Origin: Streptomyces sp. NBC_00433
GTDB lineage: Bacteria; Actinomycetota; Actinomycetes; Streptomycetales; Streptomycetaceae
Direction: 5' to 3'
DNA length: 64,000 nucleotides
Assembly (NCBI GenBank): GCA_036015235.1
Contig: CP107926.1
Coordinates: forward strand, 8,489,501-8,553,500
Part shown: piece after piece, positions 1 to 8,092 of the stretch
How positions within the stretch are numbered: the stretch's first letter is position 1
Layout: the number at the start of each line of letters is the position of its first letter
Translations under genes and position numbers: made by a program
The notes under the pieces: model-generated
The model's input: only the letters and a program-made list of their open reading frames with translations
The model's database searches: none
Told to the model about the DNA's origin: nothing

Positions 1-929
1 AGTGCGTCGTGCCCGAGCACCTCCTGCAGATACTGCGGGACGACGAACATGATGCCCATCAGCGCGAAGTTCACGAAGACGGCGGTCAGCGTGCCCCAGC
101 GGAAGCGCGGGTCGGCGAACAGCCGCATGTCCACCAGCGGGTGCGGATGGCGCCGCTGCCACCAGGCGAAGACCGCGAGCACCAGCGCGCCGCCGACGAC
201 GCCGCCCAGCACCCGGGGGCTGCCCCAGCCGTCGTCGGGGACCAGGATCGTGCCGTAGACGAGCGCGGTGATGCCCACGGCGCTGAGCACGGTGCCGACG
301 GTGTCGAAAGGCACCGCGGCGCCGCGCTCCCGGGTCCGGTCGGCGGGCAGCAGCCAGACGCAGGCGATCAGCGCGAGCACCACCACCGGCATGTTGAAGA
401 GGAAGACCGAGCCCCACCAGAAGTGGTTGAGCAGCCAGCCGCCGACCAGCGGGCCCACCGGCATGCCGATCGCGGTGGCCGCGGTCCAGGCGCCGATCGC
501 CTTGGGCAGTTCGGCCGGGCCGAAGACCCGGGGGAGCACCGCCATCGACACCGGCATGATCATCGCCGCGGCCAACCCCAGCACGGTCCGCACGGCGATC
601 AGCTGCCCCGGCGAGCCCGCCTGGGTGCCGGCCAGCGAGGCCAGGCCGAACAGCGCGATGCCGCCGATCAGGACGCGCTTGTGGCCGTGGCGGTCGCCGA
701 GCAGCCCGACGGGCAGCATCGCCACCGAGAGCGCCAGCAGGTAGCCGCCGTTGATCCACTGCAACTGCGCGCTGTCGGCGCCCAGTTCTCCCGACAGGGT
801 GGGCAGCGCCACGGTGATCACGGTGCCGTCGAGGGCGATGATCAGCACGCTCAGCGTCAGGGCGGCCAGCGCCCACCAGCGGCGCGGGGAGTTCGCGAGC
901 GGGGGAGGGGCGGGCGCGGGCACGGACAT
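1..929 (-). CDS. MFS drug exporter, DHA2 (EmrB/QacA) type, 3' end outside window
   Basis: Minus-strand reading frame beginning at the ATG at 927-929 and leaving the window, so only about the first 309 residues are visible. It is a proton-driven multidrug exporter of the 14-TM DHA2 family, expected in the cytoplasmic membrane. After a short Pro/Ala-rich cytosolic tail, TM1 holds the family motif LDGTVITVALP (residues 33-43), and the loop after TM2 holds motif A, GDRHGHKR (78-85). A Shine-Dalgarno AGGAG (936-940) sits 6 nt before the ATG, which fixes the start. Upstream DNA is short and AT-rich with an inverted repeat, so local repressor control is possible. The substrate cannot be told from sequence. 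Confidence 0.9.
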   Translation of the reverse strand, partial: MSVPAPAPPPLANSPRRWWALAALTLSVLIIALDGTVITVALPTLSGELGADSAQLQWINGGYLLALSVAMLPVGLLGDRHGHKRVLIGGIALFGLASLAGTQAGSPGQLIAVRTVLGLAAAMIMPVSMAVLPRVFGPAELPKAIGAWTAATAIGMPVGPLVGGWLLNHFWWGSVFLFNMPVVVLALIACVWLLPADRTRERGAAVPFDTVGTVLSAVGITALVYGTILVPDDGWGSPRVLGGVVGGALVLAVFAWWQRRHPHPLVDMRLFADPRFRWGTLTAVFVNFALMGIMFVVPQYLQEVLGHDA

Positions 930-974
930 GACGGTCTCCTGGGGGTCGACTCTGTAAAGAGAGTAACTCCCATG

Positions 975-1011
975 AAACTGTAATCTGTCAAATGAAAGTG
1001 AACTGTCAGTT
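975..1011. promoter_or_regulatory. AT-rich promoter/operator candidate for the exporter
   Basis: This stretch is strikingly AT-rich for this genome. It contains AACTGTCAGTT (1001-1011), a perfect 5-bp inverted repeat around one base, plus further ACTGT/CTGTCA half-sites at 976-981 and 985-990. It lies upstream of the exporter and overlaps the last codons of ku. It could be a TetR- or MarR-type operator, but no regulator gene sits beside it in this window. Confidence 0.35.
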
Positions 1012-1962
1012 TGCTCTGCGGTGACTTGTCGTCTTCTTCGCGGTCTTCTTGGCCGGGGCCTTCCGCGCGGTGGTCTTCTTGGCCGCCGCCTTCTTCGGCG
1101 CCGCCTTCTTGGCCGGGCGCTTCCCGGTGCCGCCCTCGCCCTTCGAGCTCAGCTCGGTGACGGTCGCATGCCGCCCGTCCTCGCCGCCGCGGCTGTCCTT
1201 GGCCTGGTCCACCGAGGCCTGCAGTGCCGCCATCAGGTCCACCACCTTGCCGCCGCCGCCCTCGCCGGCCGGCGCGGGCGGCTCGGCGCCCTCCAGCTTC
1301 GCCGTCACCATCGCCTCGACAGCCGCCGCGTATTCGTCCTGGTACGCCGCCAGGTCCGCCTCGCCGAGCGCCTCGATCAGGGTGTCGGCGAGCTGCAGCT
1401 CGTTGTCGCTGATGTTGACCTTGCCGCGCGGGACGGCGTCGGCCGCCGAGTTCAGCTCGTCGGGCCAGCGCAGCGTCTGCAGCAGCAGGATGTCGTCGCG
1501 CGCGGTGATCAGCGCCAGGTGCTCGGAATTGCGCATCGCGAACTTGCCCACCGCCGCCTTGCCCGAGCGGGCCAGCGCCTCGCGCATCAGGACGTACGGC
1601 TTGTTCGCCGTCGGCGAGGACGGCGCCAGGAAATACGGCGTGTCCAGCTGCATCGCGTCCACCGAGGCCGCCTCGACGAAGCCGCTCACCTCGATGGTCT
1701 TGGCGGTCGGCAGCGGCAGCCCCTGGAGGTCCGCGTCGGTGACCTCGACCAGCTGGTCGTCCGGGGTCTCGAAGGCCCGGCCGATGTCGGCGGAGGTCAG
1801 TACCTCCTCGTCCAGCTCGCAGGTCTTCTGGTAGCGCACCCGGCCCTGGTCGGCCAGATGGATCTGCCGGAAGCTGATCTTGTGGCTCGACACCGCGGAC
1901 CCGAGCTTCACCGGGATGGAGACCAGCCCGAAGGCCAGGTTCCCGCTCCAGACGCTGCGCAT
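1006..1962 (-). CDS. ku: Non-homologous end-joining protein Ku
   Basis: Bacterial Ku, 318 aa, forms a homodimeric ring on DNA double-strand ends and recruits LigD. The N-terminus MRSVWSGNLAFGLVSIPVKL is diagnostic of the family, and the beta-barrel core fills roughly residues 1-250. The last 40 or so residues are a Lys/Ala-rich tail (repeated KKAA, KKTT, RKAPAKK), typical of the extended Ku of streptomycetes and mycobacteria, where such tails bind DNA. RBS AAGGA precedes the ATG. The gene is divergent from the LigD-type polymerase with only 39 bp between start codons, consistent with coordinated expression. Streptomyces often carry several ku paralogues, so this may not be the only copy. Confidence 0.95.
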   Translation of the reverse strand: MRSVWSGNLAFGLVSIPVKLGSAVSSHKISFRQIHLADQGRVRYQKTCELDEEVLTSADIGRAFETPDDQLVEVTDADLQGLPLPTAKTIEVSGFVEAASVDAMQLDTPYFLAPSSPTANKPYVLMREALARSGKAAVGKFAMRNSEHLALITARDDILLLQTLRWPDELNSAADAVPRGKVNISDNELQLADTLIEALGEADLAAYQDEYAAAVEAMVTAKLEGAEPPAPAGEGGGGKVVDLMAALQASVDQAKDSRGGEDGRHATVTELSSKGEGGTGKRPAKKAAPKKAAAKKTTARKAPAKKTAKKTTSHRRAN

Positions 1963-2001
1963 GGCATGTCCTTTTTGTCAGACTATGGGAATCTTTATGG
2001 T
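1963..2001. promoter_or_regulatory. Compact divergent promoter between ku and ligD
   Basis: Only 39 bp separate the two start codons, so both promoters must overlap each other or the coding ends. The segment is AT-rich (CTTTTTGTCAGACTATGG and following bases). On the minus strand it offers CATAGT (1982-1987) as a -10-like hexamer before the ku RBS. On the plus strand no ribosome site is visible before the ligD ATG, so that transcript may have a very short leader. Exact start sites are inference. Confidence 0.5.
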
Positions 2002-2886
2002 ATGCCGATCACCGAGGTCGAGGGCCGCCAGATCAAGCTCAGCAACCTCGACCGGGTGCTCTGGCCGGAGACCGGCACCACCAAGGGCGAGCTGCTGCAC
2101 TACTACGCGAGCGTCGCCGACGCCCTCATCCCGCACTGCGCCGGGCGCCCGGCCAGCTTCGTGCGGACCCCCGACGGTGTGCAGGGCCAGCGCTTCTTCC
2201 AGAAACGCCCGCCCGCCGGTACCCCCGACTGGGTGACGACCGCCGAGACGCTCAGGAGCAGCGGCGAACTCATGCCGCAGGTCCAGCTGAACGACCTCGC
2301 CACCCTGATGTGGGCGGCGAACCTCGCGTGCGTGGAGATCCACACCCCGCAGTGGCGCTCCGCGGTGCCCGGCACCGCCGACCGCCTGGTCATCGACCTC
2401 GACCCGGGCCCGGACCGCACGGTCGTCGACTGCTGCGAGGTGGCACTCCTGCTGCGGGAGCGGCTCGCCGCCGACGGCATCGAGACCTGGGCCAAGACCA
2501 GCGGCTCCAAGGGCCTGCACCTCTACGCGGCGCTACGGGGCGCCGACTCGCGGCAGGCCTCCGCCTATGCGCGGCGGGTCGCCCAGGAGCTGGAAGCCGA
2601 ACACCCTGACCGGGTGGTGTCACGGATGGCCAAGGCGGACCGGACCGGGCGGGTCTTCATCGACTGGTCGCAGAATTCCGCGAAGAAGACGACGGCGACG
2701 CCTTATACGGTGCGGGCCCGCCCGCATCCGACGGTTTCCACGCCCCTCGCGTGGGACGAGGTGGCCGCCGCGGCCACTCCCGCGGACCTGACCTTCACCC
2801 TCGCCGACCTCCCCCCACGCCTCGCCACCCACGGCGACCTCCTGTCCCCCCTTCTCGCCCCCGCCTCGCCTTCCCCCCTGCCCTGA
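2002..2886 (+). CDS. ligD: Stand-alone LigD polymerase/primase domain protein
   Basis: 294 aa, covering only the polymerase (PolDom, archaeo-eukaryotic primase) part of LigD. It adds nucleotides at break ends during NHEJ. The catalytic metal-binding motif IDLDPG (131-136), the KTSGSKG motif (165-171) and the later DWSQN/KKTTATPYTVR block are intact. There is no ATP-ligase or phosphoesterase domain, so a separate ligase elsewhere must complete sealing, as in other streptomycetes with split LigD. An upstream in-frame extension to 1021 is antisense shadow of ku. ATG 2002 is chosen because the recognisable protein (MPITEVEGRQIKLSNLDRVL) begins there. Divergent partner of ku. Confidence 0.92.
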   Translation: MPITEVEGRQIKLSNLDRVLWPETGTTKGELLHYYASVADALIPHCAGRPASFVRTPDGVQGQRFFQKRPPAGTPDWVTTAETLRSSGELMPQVQLNDLATLMWAANLACVEIHTPQWRSAVPGTADRLVIDLDPGPDRTVVDCCEVALLLRERLAADGIETWAKTSGSKGLHLYAALRGADSRQASAYARRVAQELEAEHPDRVVSRMAKADRTGRVFIDWSQNSAKKTTATPYTVRARPHPTVSTPLAWDEVAAAATPADLTFTLADLPPRLATHGDLLSPLLAPASPSPLP

Positions 2887-2937
2887 CCTCCGCCAGTCCG
2901 GTGACCGCCCCTCGCGGTACGCAGAGGGCACCCCACC

Positions 2938-3119
2938 AGGGGTGCGGGGAACTGCGCGCCCAGCCCACCACCGGCCGGTGGTCCGGAGCGGACCGAACAG
3001 CCCCTTTCGGCCGGTGGCGACGTGCAGCCCGTCGACGGCTGGTCGCGCAGTTCCCCGCGCCCCTGAAGGGCACCGCCCGCCGCGGAGGGCAAGCCCCCAG
3101 GGGCGCGGGGAACTGCGCG
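2938..3119. repeat. Intergenic palindromic repeat element, copy A
   Basis: This fills most of the gene-free 2887-3194 gap. It has three copies of the module GGGGCGCGGGGAACTGCGCG or its complement: a variant at 2938-2958, inverted at 3044-3064 and direct at 3099-3119. The last two are exact inverted complements with 21-bp arms around a 34-bp loop. The DNA between the first two modules (ACCGGCCGGTGGTCCGGAG, then GGTGGCGACGTGCAGC and GTCGACGGCTGGTCGCGC) is clearly homologous to copy B near 46.1-46.2 kb. No protein is encoded. Related elements lie at 46106-46286 and 51860-52175. Confidence 0.8.
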
Positions 3120-3194
3120 CGCGATCACGACGGTGCTGAGGCGTGACCCCACCGCCTCCCGGCGGGGAGGGGCCCGGAGACCGCGGGCCGGCGG

Positions 3195-3692
3195 TCAGGA
3201 ACCCGAGGGGGAGCCGGAAAGGTGCTCCGACAGCTCCTTTTCGTCCTCGTCGTTGAGCGAGGTCTTCAGCACGGTCCCCCCGTAGGGCCCCATCGCGGCA
3301 GCGAACTTGTCCTCGGTGATCTTCGCCGCCATGATCACCACCGCCGCCGACCCCGGCGTCAGCATCGCCTGCACCTGATCGCGGAACTGCTCGTCGATGC
3401 CCGACTTGCCGAGCTTGCCGACGAGTCCGCCCATCGCGGCGCCGGCCAGCAGGCCGAGTCCGGGGACGAGGAAGAGCAGGCCGAAGACGGCGCCCCACAG
3501 GGCGCCGGACGCCGCGGACACGCCGACGATCTTGCTCGGGGTGTCGACGTGGGTCTTGCCGTCGGCGTCGACGTTGACGATGGCGAGCCCGTTGAGGTTC
3601 ACCACGTAGTCCTTCTGCAGGTTCTGGACGGCGTTGTAGGCGTCGTCCGCGACGGCGGGGTCGTCGTAACCGATCACGATGAGCTCGGACAT
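3195..3692 (-). CDS. DUF1269 (TM1-linker) membrane protein
   Basis: 165 aa, small membrane-associated protein of the DUF1269 family, function unknown. The N-terminal half (MSELIVIGYDDPAVADDAYNAVQ) is a soluble alpha/beta fold. A Gly/Ala/Leu-rich hairpin around residues 70-105 (GALWGAVFGLLFLVPGLGLLAG, then AAMGGLVGKLGKSG) looks like one or two membrane segments, and the C-terminal half is again soluble and ends in an acidic/Ser tail. ATG 3692 was preferred over an in-frame codon 30 bp upstream because AGGAGG stands 5 nt before it. Family members are often stress-induced. Nothing local indicates a partner. Confidence 0.85.
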   Translation of the reverse strand: MSELIVIGYDDPAVADDAYNAVQNLQKDYVVNLNGLAIVNVDADGKTHVDTPSKIVGVSAASGALWGAVFGLLFLVPGLGLLAGAAMGGLVGKLGKSGIDEQFRDQVQAMLTPGSAAVVIMAAKITEDKFAAAMGPYGGTVLKTSLNDEDEKELSEHLSGSPSGS

Positions 3693-3761
3693 CAGGGCCT
3701 CCTGGGAGAAGTACGCACCCATATGTACCCTATGCCGGAAATAGCGCGAAAGCCCGGCGGG

Positions 3762-4412
3762 CTACTCCCGCGGCTCCCCGTACCAGCGCCAGCCGGCAAC
3801 GCGCTCGCGGCCCGGCAGGGCGGTGCGCCCGGTCGACCAGAGCAGCGTGGGCCACGGCTCGGCGTCCGCGGGCGCGTCGGGGAAGAGCCGGTGCAGGGAC
3901 CTGGCGCACAGGTCGGCGGGCGGGTCGAAGGGCAGGCCGAGCCCCGCGGTGATGTCGTGGGTGTGGACGAGCGTCTCGACCACACCCATCGCACCGAAGC
4001 CCGCCGGGTCGGACGCCCCGAAGACGTGGTGCGACCGCAGGTCGGGCGACGTGGTGCGGACCATCGAGGTGAGCAGCGCGCCGCAGGCTTCGAGGACCTG
4101 CAGCAGGCCCGCGACGCCCTCCCCGCGGTCCACGAAGATCGTGCTGGCCGGCCCCTCCGGCGCCTCCCGGTGCCAGGCGGCCGGCACATGGGTGGCCAGC
4201 GAGGGGACCCGCGGGCCGAGTTGGAGGGCGTACGCGAACAGGTCGTCGGCCAGGTGCTCGGCGGTCTGCCAGCAGGTCCAGGTCAAGGTGCCGGCCGGCG
4301 CGTCCCAGCCGCTGTCGGGGGCGTCCCGCAGGGCCGCGACCGACAGCCGTACGGCCAGGTCGACGTCGTCGGCGGTCACGGGTCCCTGGGTGCGCTGCGC
4401 TGCGGAGGTCAT
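3762..4412 (-). CDS. DinB/mycothiol-dependent maleylpyruvate isomerase-like protein
   Basis: 216 aa four-helix-bundle protein of the DinB-like / maleylpyruvate isomerase N-terminal superfamily. In actinomycetes these enzymes use mycothiol as thiol cofactor in detoxification or isomerisation. The pattern of metal-ligand histidines is visible: WTCWQTAEHLADDL near residue 50, and VETLVHTHDITAGLGL near residue 145. The C-terminal part is short compared with true maleylpyruvate isomerase, so the substrate is open. ATG 4412 begins the recognisable protein; upstream residues in the same frame are shadow of the ROK gene. It is followed 35 bp away by the ROK stop and may share its transcript. Confidence 0.75.
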   Translation of the reverse strand: MTSAAQRTQGPVTADDVDLAVRLSVAALRDAPDSGWDAPAGTLTWTCWQTAEHLADDLFAYALQLGPRVPSLATHVPAAWHREAPEGPASTIFVDRGEGVAGLLQVLEACGALLTSMVRTTSPDLRSHHVFGASDPAGFGAMGVVETLVHTHDITAGLGLPFDPPADLCARSLHRLFPDAPADAEPWPTLLWSTGRTALPGRERVAGWRWYGEPRE

Positions 4413-4447
4413 GCCGGGACCGTACAACTCCCCCCGCCCGGCGGTGA

Positions 4448-5611
4448 TCAGGGGGCGAAGACCTGCTGCGCGGCCACCGCCGCGCCGCCCCGCGCCCAGG
4501 CCTCGAAGGGCAGCGGGCGCACCACGAGGTCGCAGTCGGCCGCGGCCCCGAAGGCCTGGGCGCGGAAGGCGGCGCGGACCGCGTCGGCGAAGAGGTCGTA
4601 GGAGGCCACGCCCTCGCCGGAGATGACGATGCGCTGCGGGCCGACCAGGTTGGCGATGGAGGCCATGGCGAGGCCGAGCGCGCGCCCGGCGCGGGCGAAG
4701 ACCTCGCGTACGGCCGGGTCGCCGGCGTGTGCGCGCCGGACCGCGCCGGCCATGGTCAGGCCGGGGTCGCCGGTGGCCTGCCTGGCCTGCTCGGTGATGG
4801 CGTGGGTGGCGGCGACGGCCTCCACGCAGCCGGTGTTGCCGCAGGTGCAGACCCGGTCGCCGCCCACCGGCAGGTGCCCGGCCTCGCCGGCGACGCCGTA
4901 GGCGCCCGACACCACCCGCCCGTCGACCGCGATACCGCAGCCGATGCCTGCGCCGACGGTGACCAGGGCGAACGACGACAGGCCCGCGCCCGCCCCGAAC
5001 CACTGCTCGGCCACGGTCAGTGCCCGTACGTCGTTGTCGACCGCCGCGGGGGTGCCGGTGGCCGCCTCGACCAGCCGGGCCAGCGGCACCTGGCGCCAGT
5101 CCAGGAACGGCGAATACTGCACGGTCCCGGCCCGCGCGTCGATGTCCCCCGCGAGGGTGACCCCGATGCCGTGCACCCCGCCCGGTGACTCGGCGCCGCC
5201 CTCCGCCGCCGGGCCGCCTGCCGTCCGCAGCCGGGCCACCAGCCGGGCGATCGCCCGCACCGCGCTGCCGACGTCCCGTGAGGCCAGCGGGGCGCGGCGG
5301 GTGGCGAGCGGGGTGGCGGTCAGGTCGGTGAGGACGCCGATCAGCTCGTCCGCGGTGACCTTGACCCCGACGAAACGCGCGCGCTCCGCCCGTACGGCCA
5401 TCGGCGTCGCGGGCCGGCCGCTGGCCCGCCCGCCGGCGGGGCGGCCCAGCTCGGTGATCCAGCCGTCGGCCAGCAGGGGTGCGGCGACCTTGGTGACGGC
5501 ACCCGGCGACAGGCCGGTGCGCCGCCCCAACTCGGCCCGGGTGAGCGGTCCTTGCACCAGCAGCGTCCTGAAGACCAGGGCGGCGGCCGGCGGTCGTCCG
5601 GCGAGCGTCAT
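4448..5611 (-). CDS. ROK-family transcriptional repressor
   Basis: 387 aa. An N-terminal winged HTH (PLTRAELGRRTGLSPGAVTKVAAPLLADGWI, about residues 20-50) is followed by a ROK sugar-kinase-like fold with the zinc motif CTCGNTGC and the preceding GEAGH. The protein probably senses a sugar (galactoside or derivative) and represses nearby catabolic genes. It is transcribed divergently from the GH36 alpha-galactosidase 150 bp away, the classical arrangement for a repressor-target pair. ATG 5611 with a GGAGGAAAGG-containing leader is the natural start; the much longer frame continuing upstream is shadow of the alpha-galactosidase gene. Confidence 0.9.
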   Translation of the reverse strand: MTLAGRPPAAALVFRTLLVQGPLTRAELGRRTGLSPGAVTKVAAPLLADGWITELGRPAGGRASGRPATPMAVRAERARFVGVKVTADELIGVLTDLTATPLATRRAPLASRDVGSAVRAIARLVARLRTAGGPAAEGGAESPGGVHGIGVTLAGDIDARAGTVQYSPFLDWRQVPLARLVEAATGTPAAVDNDVRALTVAEQWFGAGAGLSSFALVTVGAGIGCGIAVDGRVVSGAYGVAGEAGHLPVGGDRVCTCGNTGCVEAVAATHAITEQARQATGDPGLTMAGAVRRAHAGDPAVREVFARAGRALGLAMASIANLVGPQRIVISGEGVASYDLFADAVRAAFRAQAFGAAADCDLVVRPLPFEAWARGGAAVAAQQVFAP

Positions 5612-5703
5612 GCCGCCGACCCTACCTTTCCTCCGGAAATCATCAAGCCCGAGACGGGTGTGCACCCACCCCAGACCCCCGCCGACTGCGGCCCAGGAAT
5701 ATG

Positions 5704-5733
5704 TTGACCGAGGAAGGAAAGTCGGCCTAGATT
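5704..5733 (+). promoter_or_regulatory. Sigma-HrdB-like promoter of the alpha-galactosidase, with candidate ROK sites
   Basis: TTGACC (5704-5709) and TAGATT (5728-5733) are separated by 18 bp, a good housekeeping promoter, and GAGGAGAGGA lies before the ATG at 5762. The spacer holds GAGGAAGGAAAG. The inverse sequence CTTTCCTCCGG lies at 5626-5636 next to the ROK start. These two CTTTCCT blocks in opposite orientation are plausible operator sites for the divergent ROK repressor (inference). Confidence 0.65.
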
Positions 5734-5761
5734 CGGCCGGACCCGAGGAGAGGAACCCGCC

Positions 5762-7942
5762 ATGCAGGATGCCACCGCACGGACCGTCTCGCTGCGCGCG
5801 GCGGGCACCGCCCTGGTCGTGGAGCTGACCGAGCCGGTGCCGCGGGTCCTGCACTGGGGCGCCGACCTCGGCGAGCTGTCGGACGCCGACACTGCCGCGC
5901 TGAGCCTCACCGCGGACGGCGCCGTCCTCAACAACGCCATCGACCGGCCGCGCCGCTTCACCGTCTGGCCCACCGAGGCCGACGGCTGGTCGGGCACCCC
6001 CGCGCAGGAGGGCCACCTCGCGGGCGGCGCCGCGGCGCCCGGGCCTGTGCTCACCGGCAGCACCCACCGGGACTTCACCGGCGGCGGCGGTGAGATCGGC
6101 ATCGCCATGACGGACCGCACCACCGGCCTCGACATCGCCGTCACCTACCGCCTGGAGCCCTCCGGCGTGCTCGGCGTCAGCGCGGAGCTGACCCGCAGGG
6201 CGGACGCCGAGCCCGTACCGTACGACCTCGCGCGGGTCTCCACCCTGCTGCCGCTGCCCGCCAGGGCCGCCGAGGTGCTGGACTTCACGGGCAAGTGGAG
6301 CAGGGAGCGCCAGCCGCAGCGCCGCCCGCTGGGCCACGGCGGCCACGTGCGCGAGGTGCGGCGCGGCAAGCCCGGCCTGGACTCGCCCTACCTGCTGGCC
6401 GCCGGGGTGCCCGGCTTCGGCTTCAGGGACGGCGAGGTGTGGGGCGTGCACATCGCCTGGAGCGGCGACCAGCGCTATCTGGTCGAGCAGCTCCCCGAGG
6501 GCGCCGGCGTCCACGCCGCGGTCCTCGGCGGCGGCGAACTGCTGAGGGCCGGCGAGATACGCCTCGCGCCCGGCGCCACCTACCGCACCCCGGTCTGCCA
6601 CTTCGCCTGGTCGTCCGACGGCCTCGACGGTCTCGCCGACCGCTTCCACGCCCTGCTGCGCGCCCGCCCCGGGCACCCGCGCACCCCCCGTCCGGTGGTG
6701 CTCAACAGCTGGGAGGCCGTCTATTTCGACCACGACCTGGACCGGCTGCGCCGGCTCGCCGACCGCGCCGCCGAGGTCGGGGTGGAGCGCTTCGTGCTGG
6801 ACGACGGCTGGTTCACCGGCCGCCGCGCCGACGACGCGGGCCTCGGCGACTGGTACGTCGACCCGGAGGTGTGGCCCGCCGGCCTCGCGCCGCTGGCCGA
6901 CCACGTACGGTCGCTCGGCATGGACTTCGGGCTCTGGTTCGAGCCCGAGATGGTCAACCCCGACTCCGACCTGGCCCGCGAGCACCCGGACTGGATCCTG
7001 GGCCCGGCCCGCGGACGCGGCCCCACCTCCCGCAACCAGTACGTGCTCGACGTCTCGCACCCCGACGCGTGGGCCTATCTGCTGGACCGCCTCGACACCC
7101 TGGTCGGCGAATACGGCATCGCCTACCTCAAGTGGGACCACAACCGCGAGCTGCACGAGGCGGTGCACGGCCCCGGCGACCGGCCCGCGGGCCACGCCCA
7201 GGTCGAGGCCTTCTACCGGCTGCTCGACACGCTGCGCTCCCGGCACCCCGCGCTGGAGATCGAGAGCTGCGCCTCCGGCGGCGGCCGGATCGACCTCGGG
7301 GTCCTGGCCAGGACCGACCGGGTGTGGACCTCGGACTGCAACGACCCGGTGGAGCGCCAGACCATCCAGCGCTGGACCGCTCAGCTGCTGCCGCCCGAGC
7401 TGATCGGCGCCCACGTCGGGGCGGCGGAGAGCCACACCACGGGACGGGTCACCGCCGACACCTTCCGGCTGGCCACCAGCCTCTTCTGCCACCCCGGCAT
7501 CGAGCAGGACCTCACCCGGTGCGAGCCCGCCGAACTGGCCGCGATCACCGCGTGGACCGCGCTCTACCGCGAGCTGCGCCCGCTGCTGCACAGCGGCCGG
7601 CAGGTCCGCGCCGACCTGCCCGGTGACGCGACCCTGCTGCACGGCGTCGTCGCAGGCGACTCCTCGGCCGCGCTCTACTGCTGGGCGCGGCTGGCCACCT
7701 CGGCGGAGGGGCAGTCGGGCCGGGTACGGCTGCCCGGCCTGGCTCCGGACGCCCGCTACCGGGTGCGGGTCCGCACCGACCTCGGGCTGCCGTCGCTGCA
7801 CCAGTCGGCGGGCCCGGCCTGGTTCACCGCGGCGCTGGACGGCTGGGTGCCGATGCCGGGGGCGGTGCTCGTGCGGGCGGGGCTGCCGATGCCGACGCTC
7901 AATCCGGGCCACGCGGCCCTGATCGAGGTGCGCGCGGGCTGA
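5762..7942 (+). CDS. GH36 alpha-galactosidase
   Basis: 726 aa, glycoside hydrolase family 36, hydrolysing terminal alpha-1,6-galactosides (raffinose, melibiose and similar). It has no signal peptide, so it is cytoplasmic. An N-terminal beta-sandwich (to about residue 310) precedes the TIM barrel beginning VVLNSWEAVYFDHDL. The barrel carries the hallmark VLDDGWF, GLWFEPEMVNPDSDL, the nucleophile Asp459 in YLKWDHN and the acid/base Asp525 in TSDCNDP. A C-terminal beta-domain closes the protein. Length fits the long bacterial GH36 group. It has its own promoter and RBS and a divergent ROK repressor. No sugar transporter adjoins it, so substrate entry must come from another locus. Confidence 0.95.
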   Translation: MQDATARTVSLRAAGTALVVELTEPVPRVLHWGADLGELSDADTAALSLTADGAVLNNAIDRPRRFTVWPTEADGWSGTPAQEGHLAGGAAAPGPVLTGSTHRDFTGGGGEIGIAMTDRTTGLDIAVTYRLEPSGVLGVSAELTRRADAEPVPYDLARVSTLLPLPARAAEVLDFTGKWSRERQPQRRPLGHGGHVREVRRGKPGLDSPYLLAAGVPGFGFRDGEVWGVHIAWSGDQRYLVEQLPEGAGVHAAVLGGGELLRAGEIRLAPGATYRTPVCHFAWSSDGLDGLADRFHALLRARPGHPRTPRPVVLNSWEAVYFDHDLDRLRRLADRAAEVGVERFVLDDGWFTGRRADDAGLGDWYVDPEVWPAGLAPLADHVRSLGMDFGLWFEPEMVNPDSDLAREHPDWILGPARGRGPTSRNQYVLDVSHPDAWAYLLDRLDTLVGEYGIAYLKWDHNRELHEAVHGPGDRPAGHAQVEAFYRLLDTLRSRHPALEIESCASGGGRIDLGVLARTDRVWTSDCNDPVERQTIQRWTAQLLPPELIGAHVGAAESHTTGRVTADTFRLATSLFCHPGIEQDLTRCEPAELAAITAWTALYRELRPLLHSGRQVRADLPGDATLLHGVVAGDSSAALYCWARLATSAEGQSGRVRLPGLAPDARYRVRVRTDLGLPSLHQSAGPAWFTAALDGWVPMPGAVLVRAGLPMPTLNPGHAALIEVRAG

Positions 7943-8092
7943 GCGGGGGGTGCCCGGCAGGAGGGGGTGCGCCCGCTGTATCGTCCGTTCGGTCCACCCC
8001 GGCTGCGGCGGCGCCGCCCCCTCGCCAGGGTGCCGCACGAGGGGATCCACGCCGGGGCCCCGGCCGGACGACGGGACCAGGGAGCGCACCCG

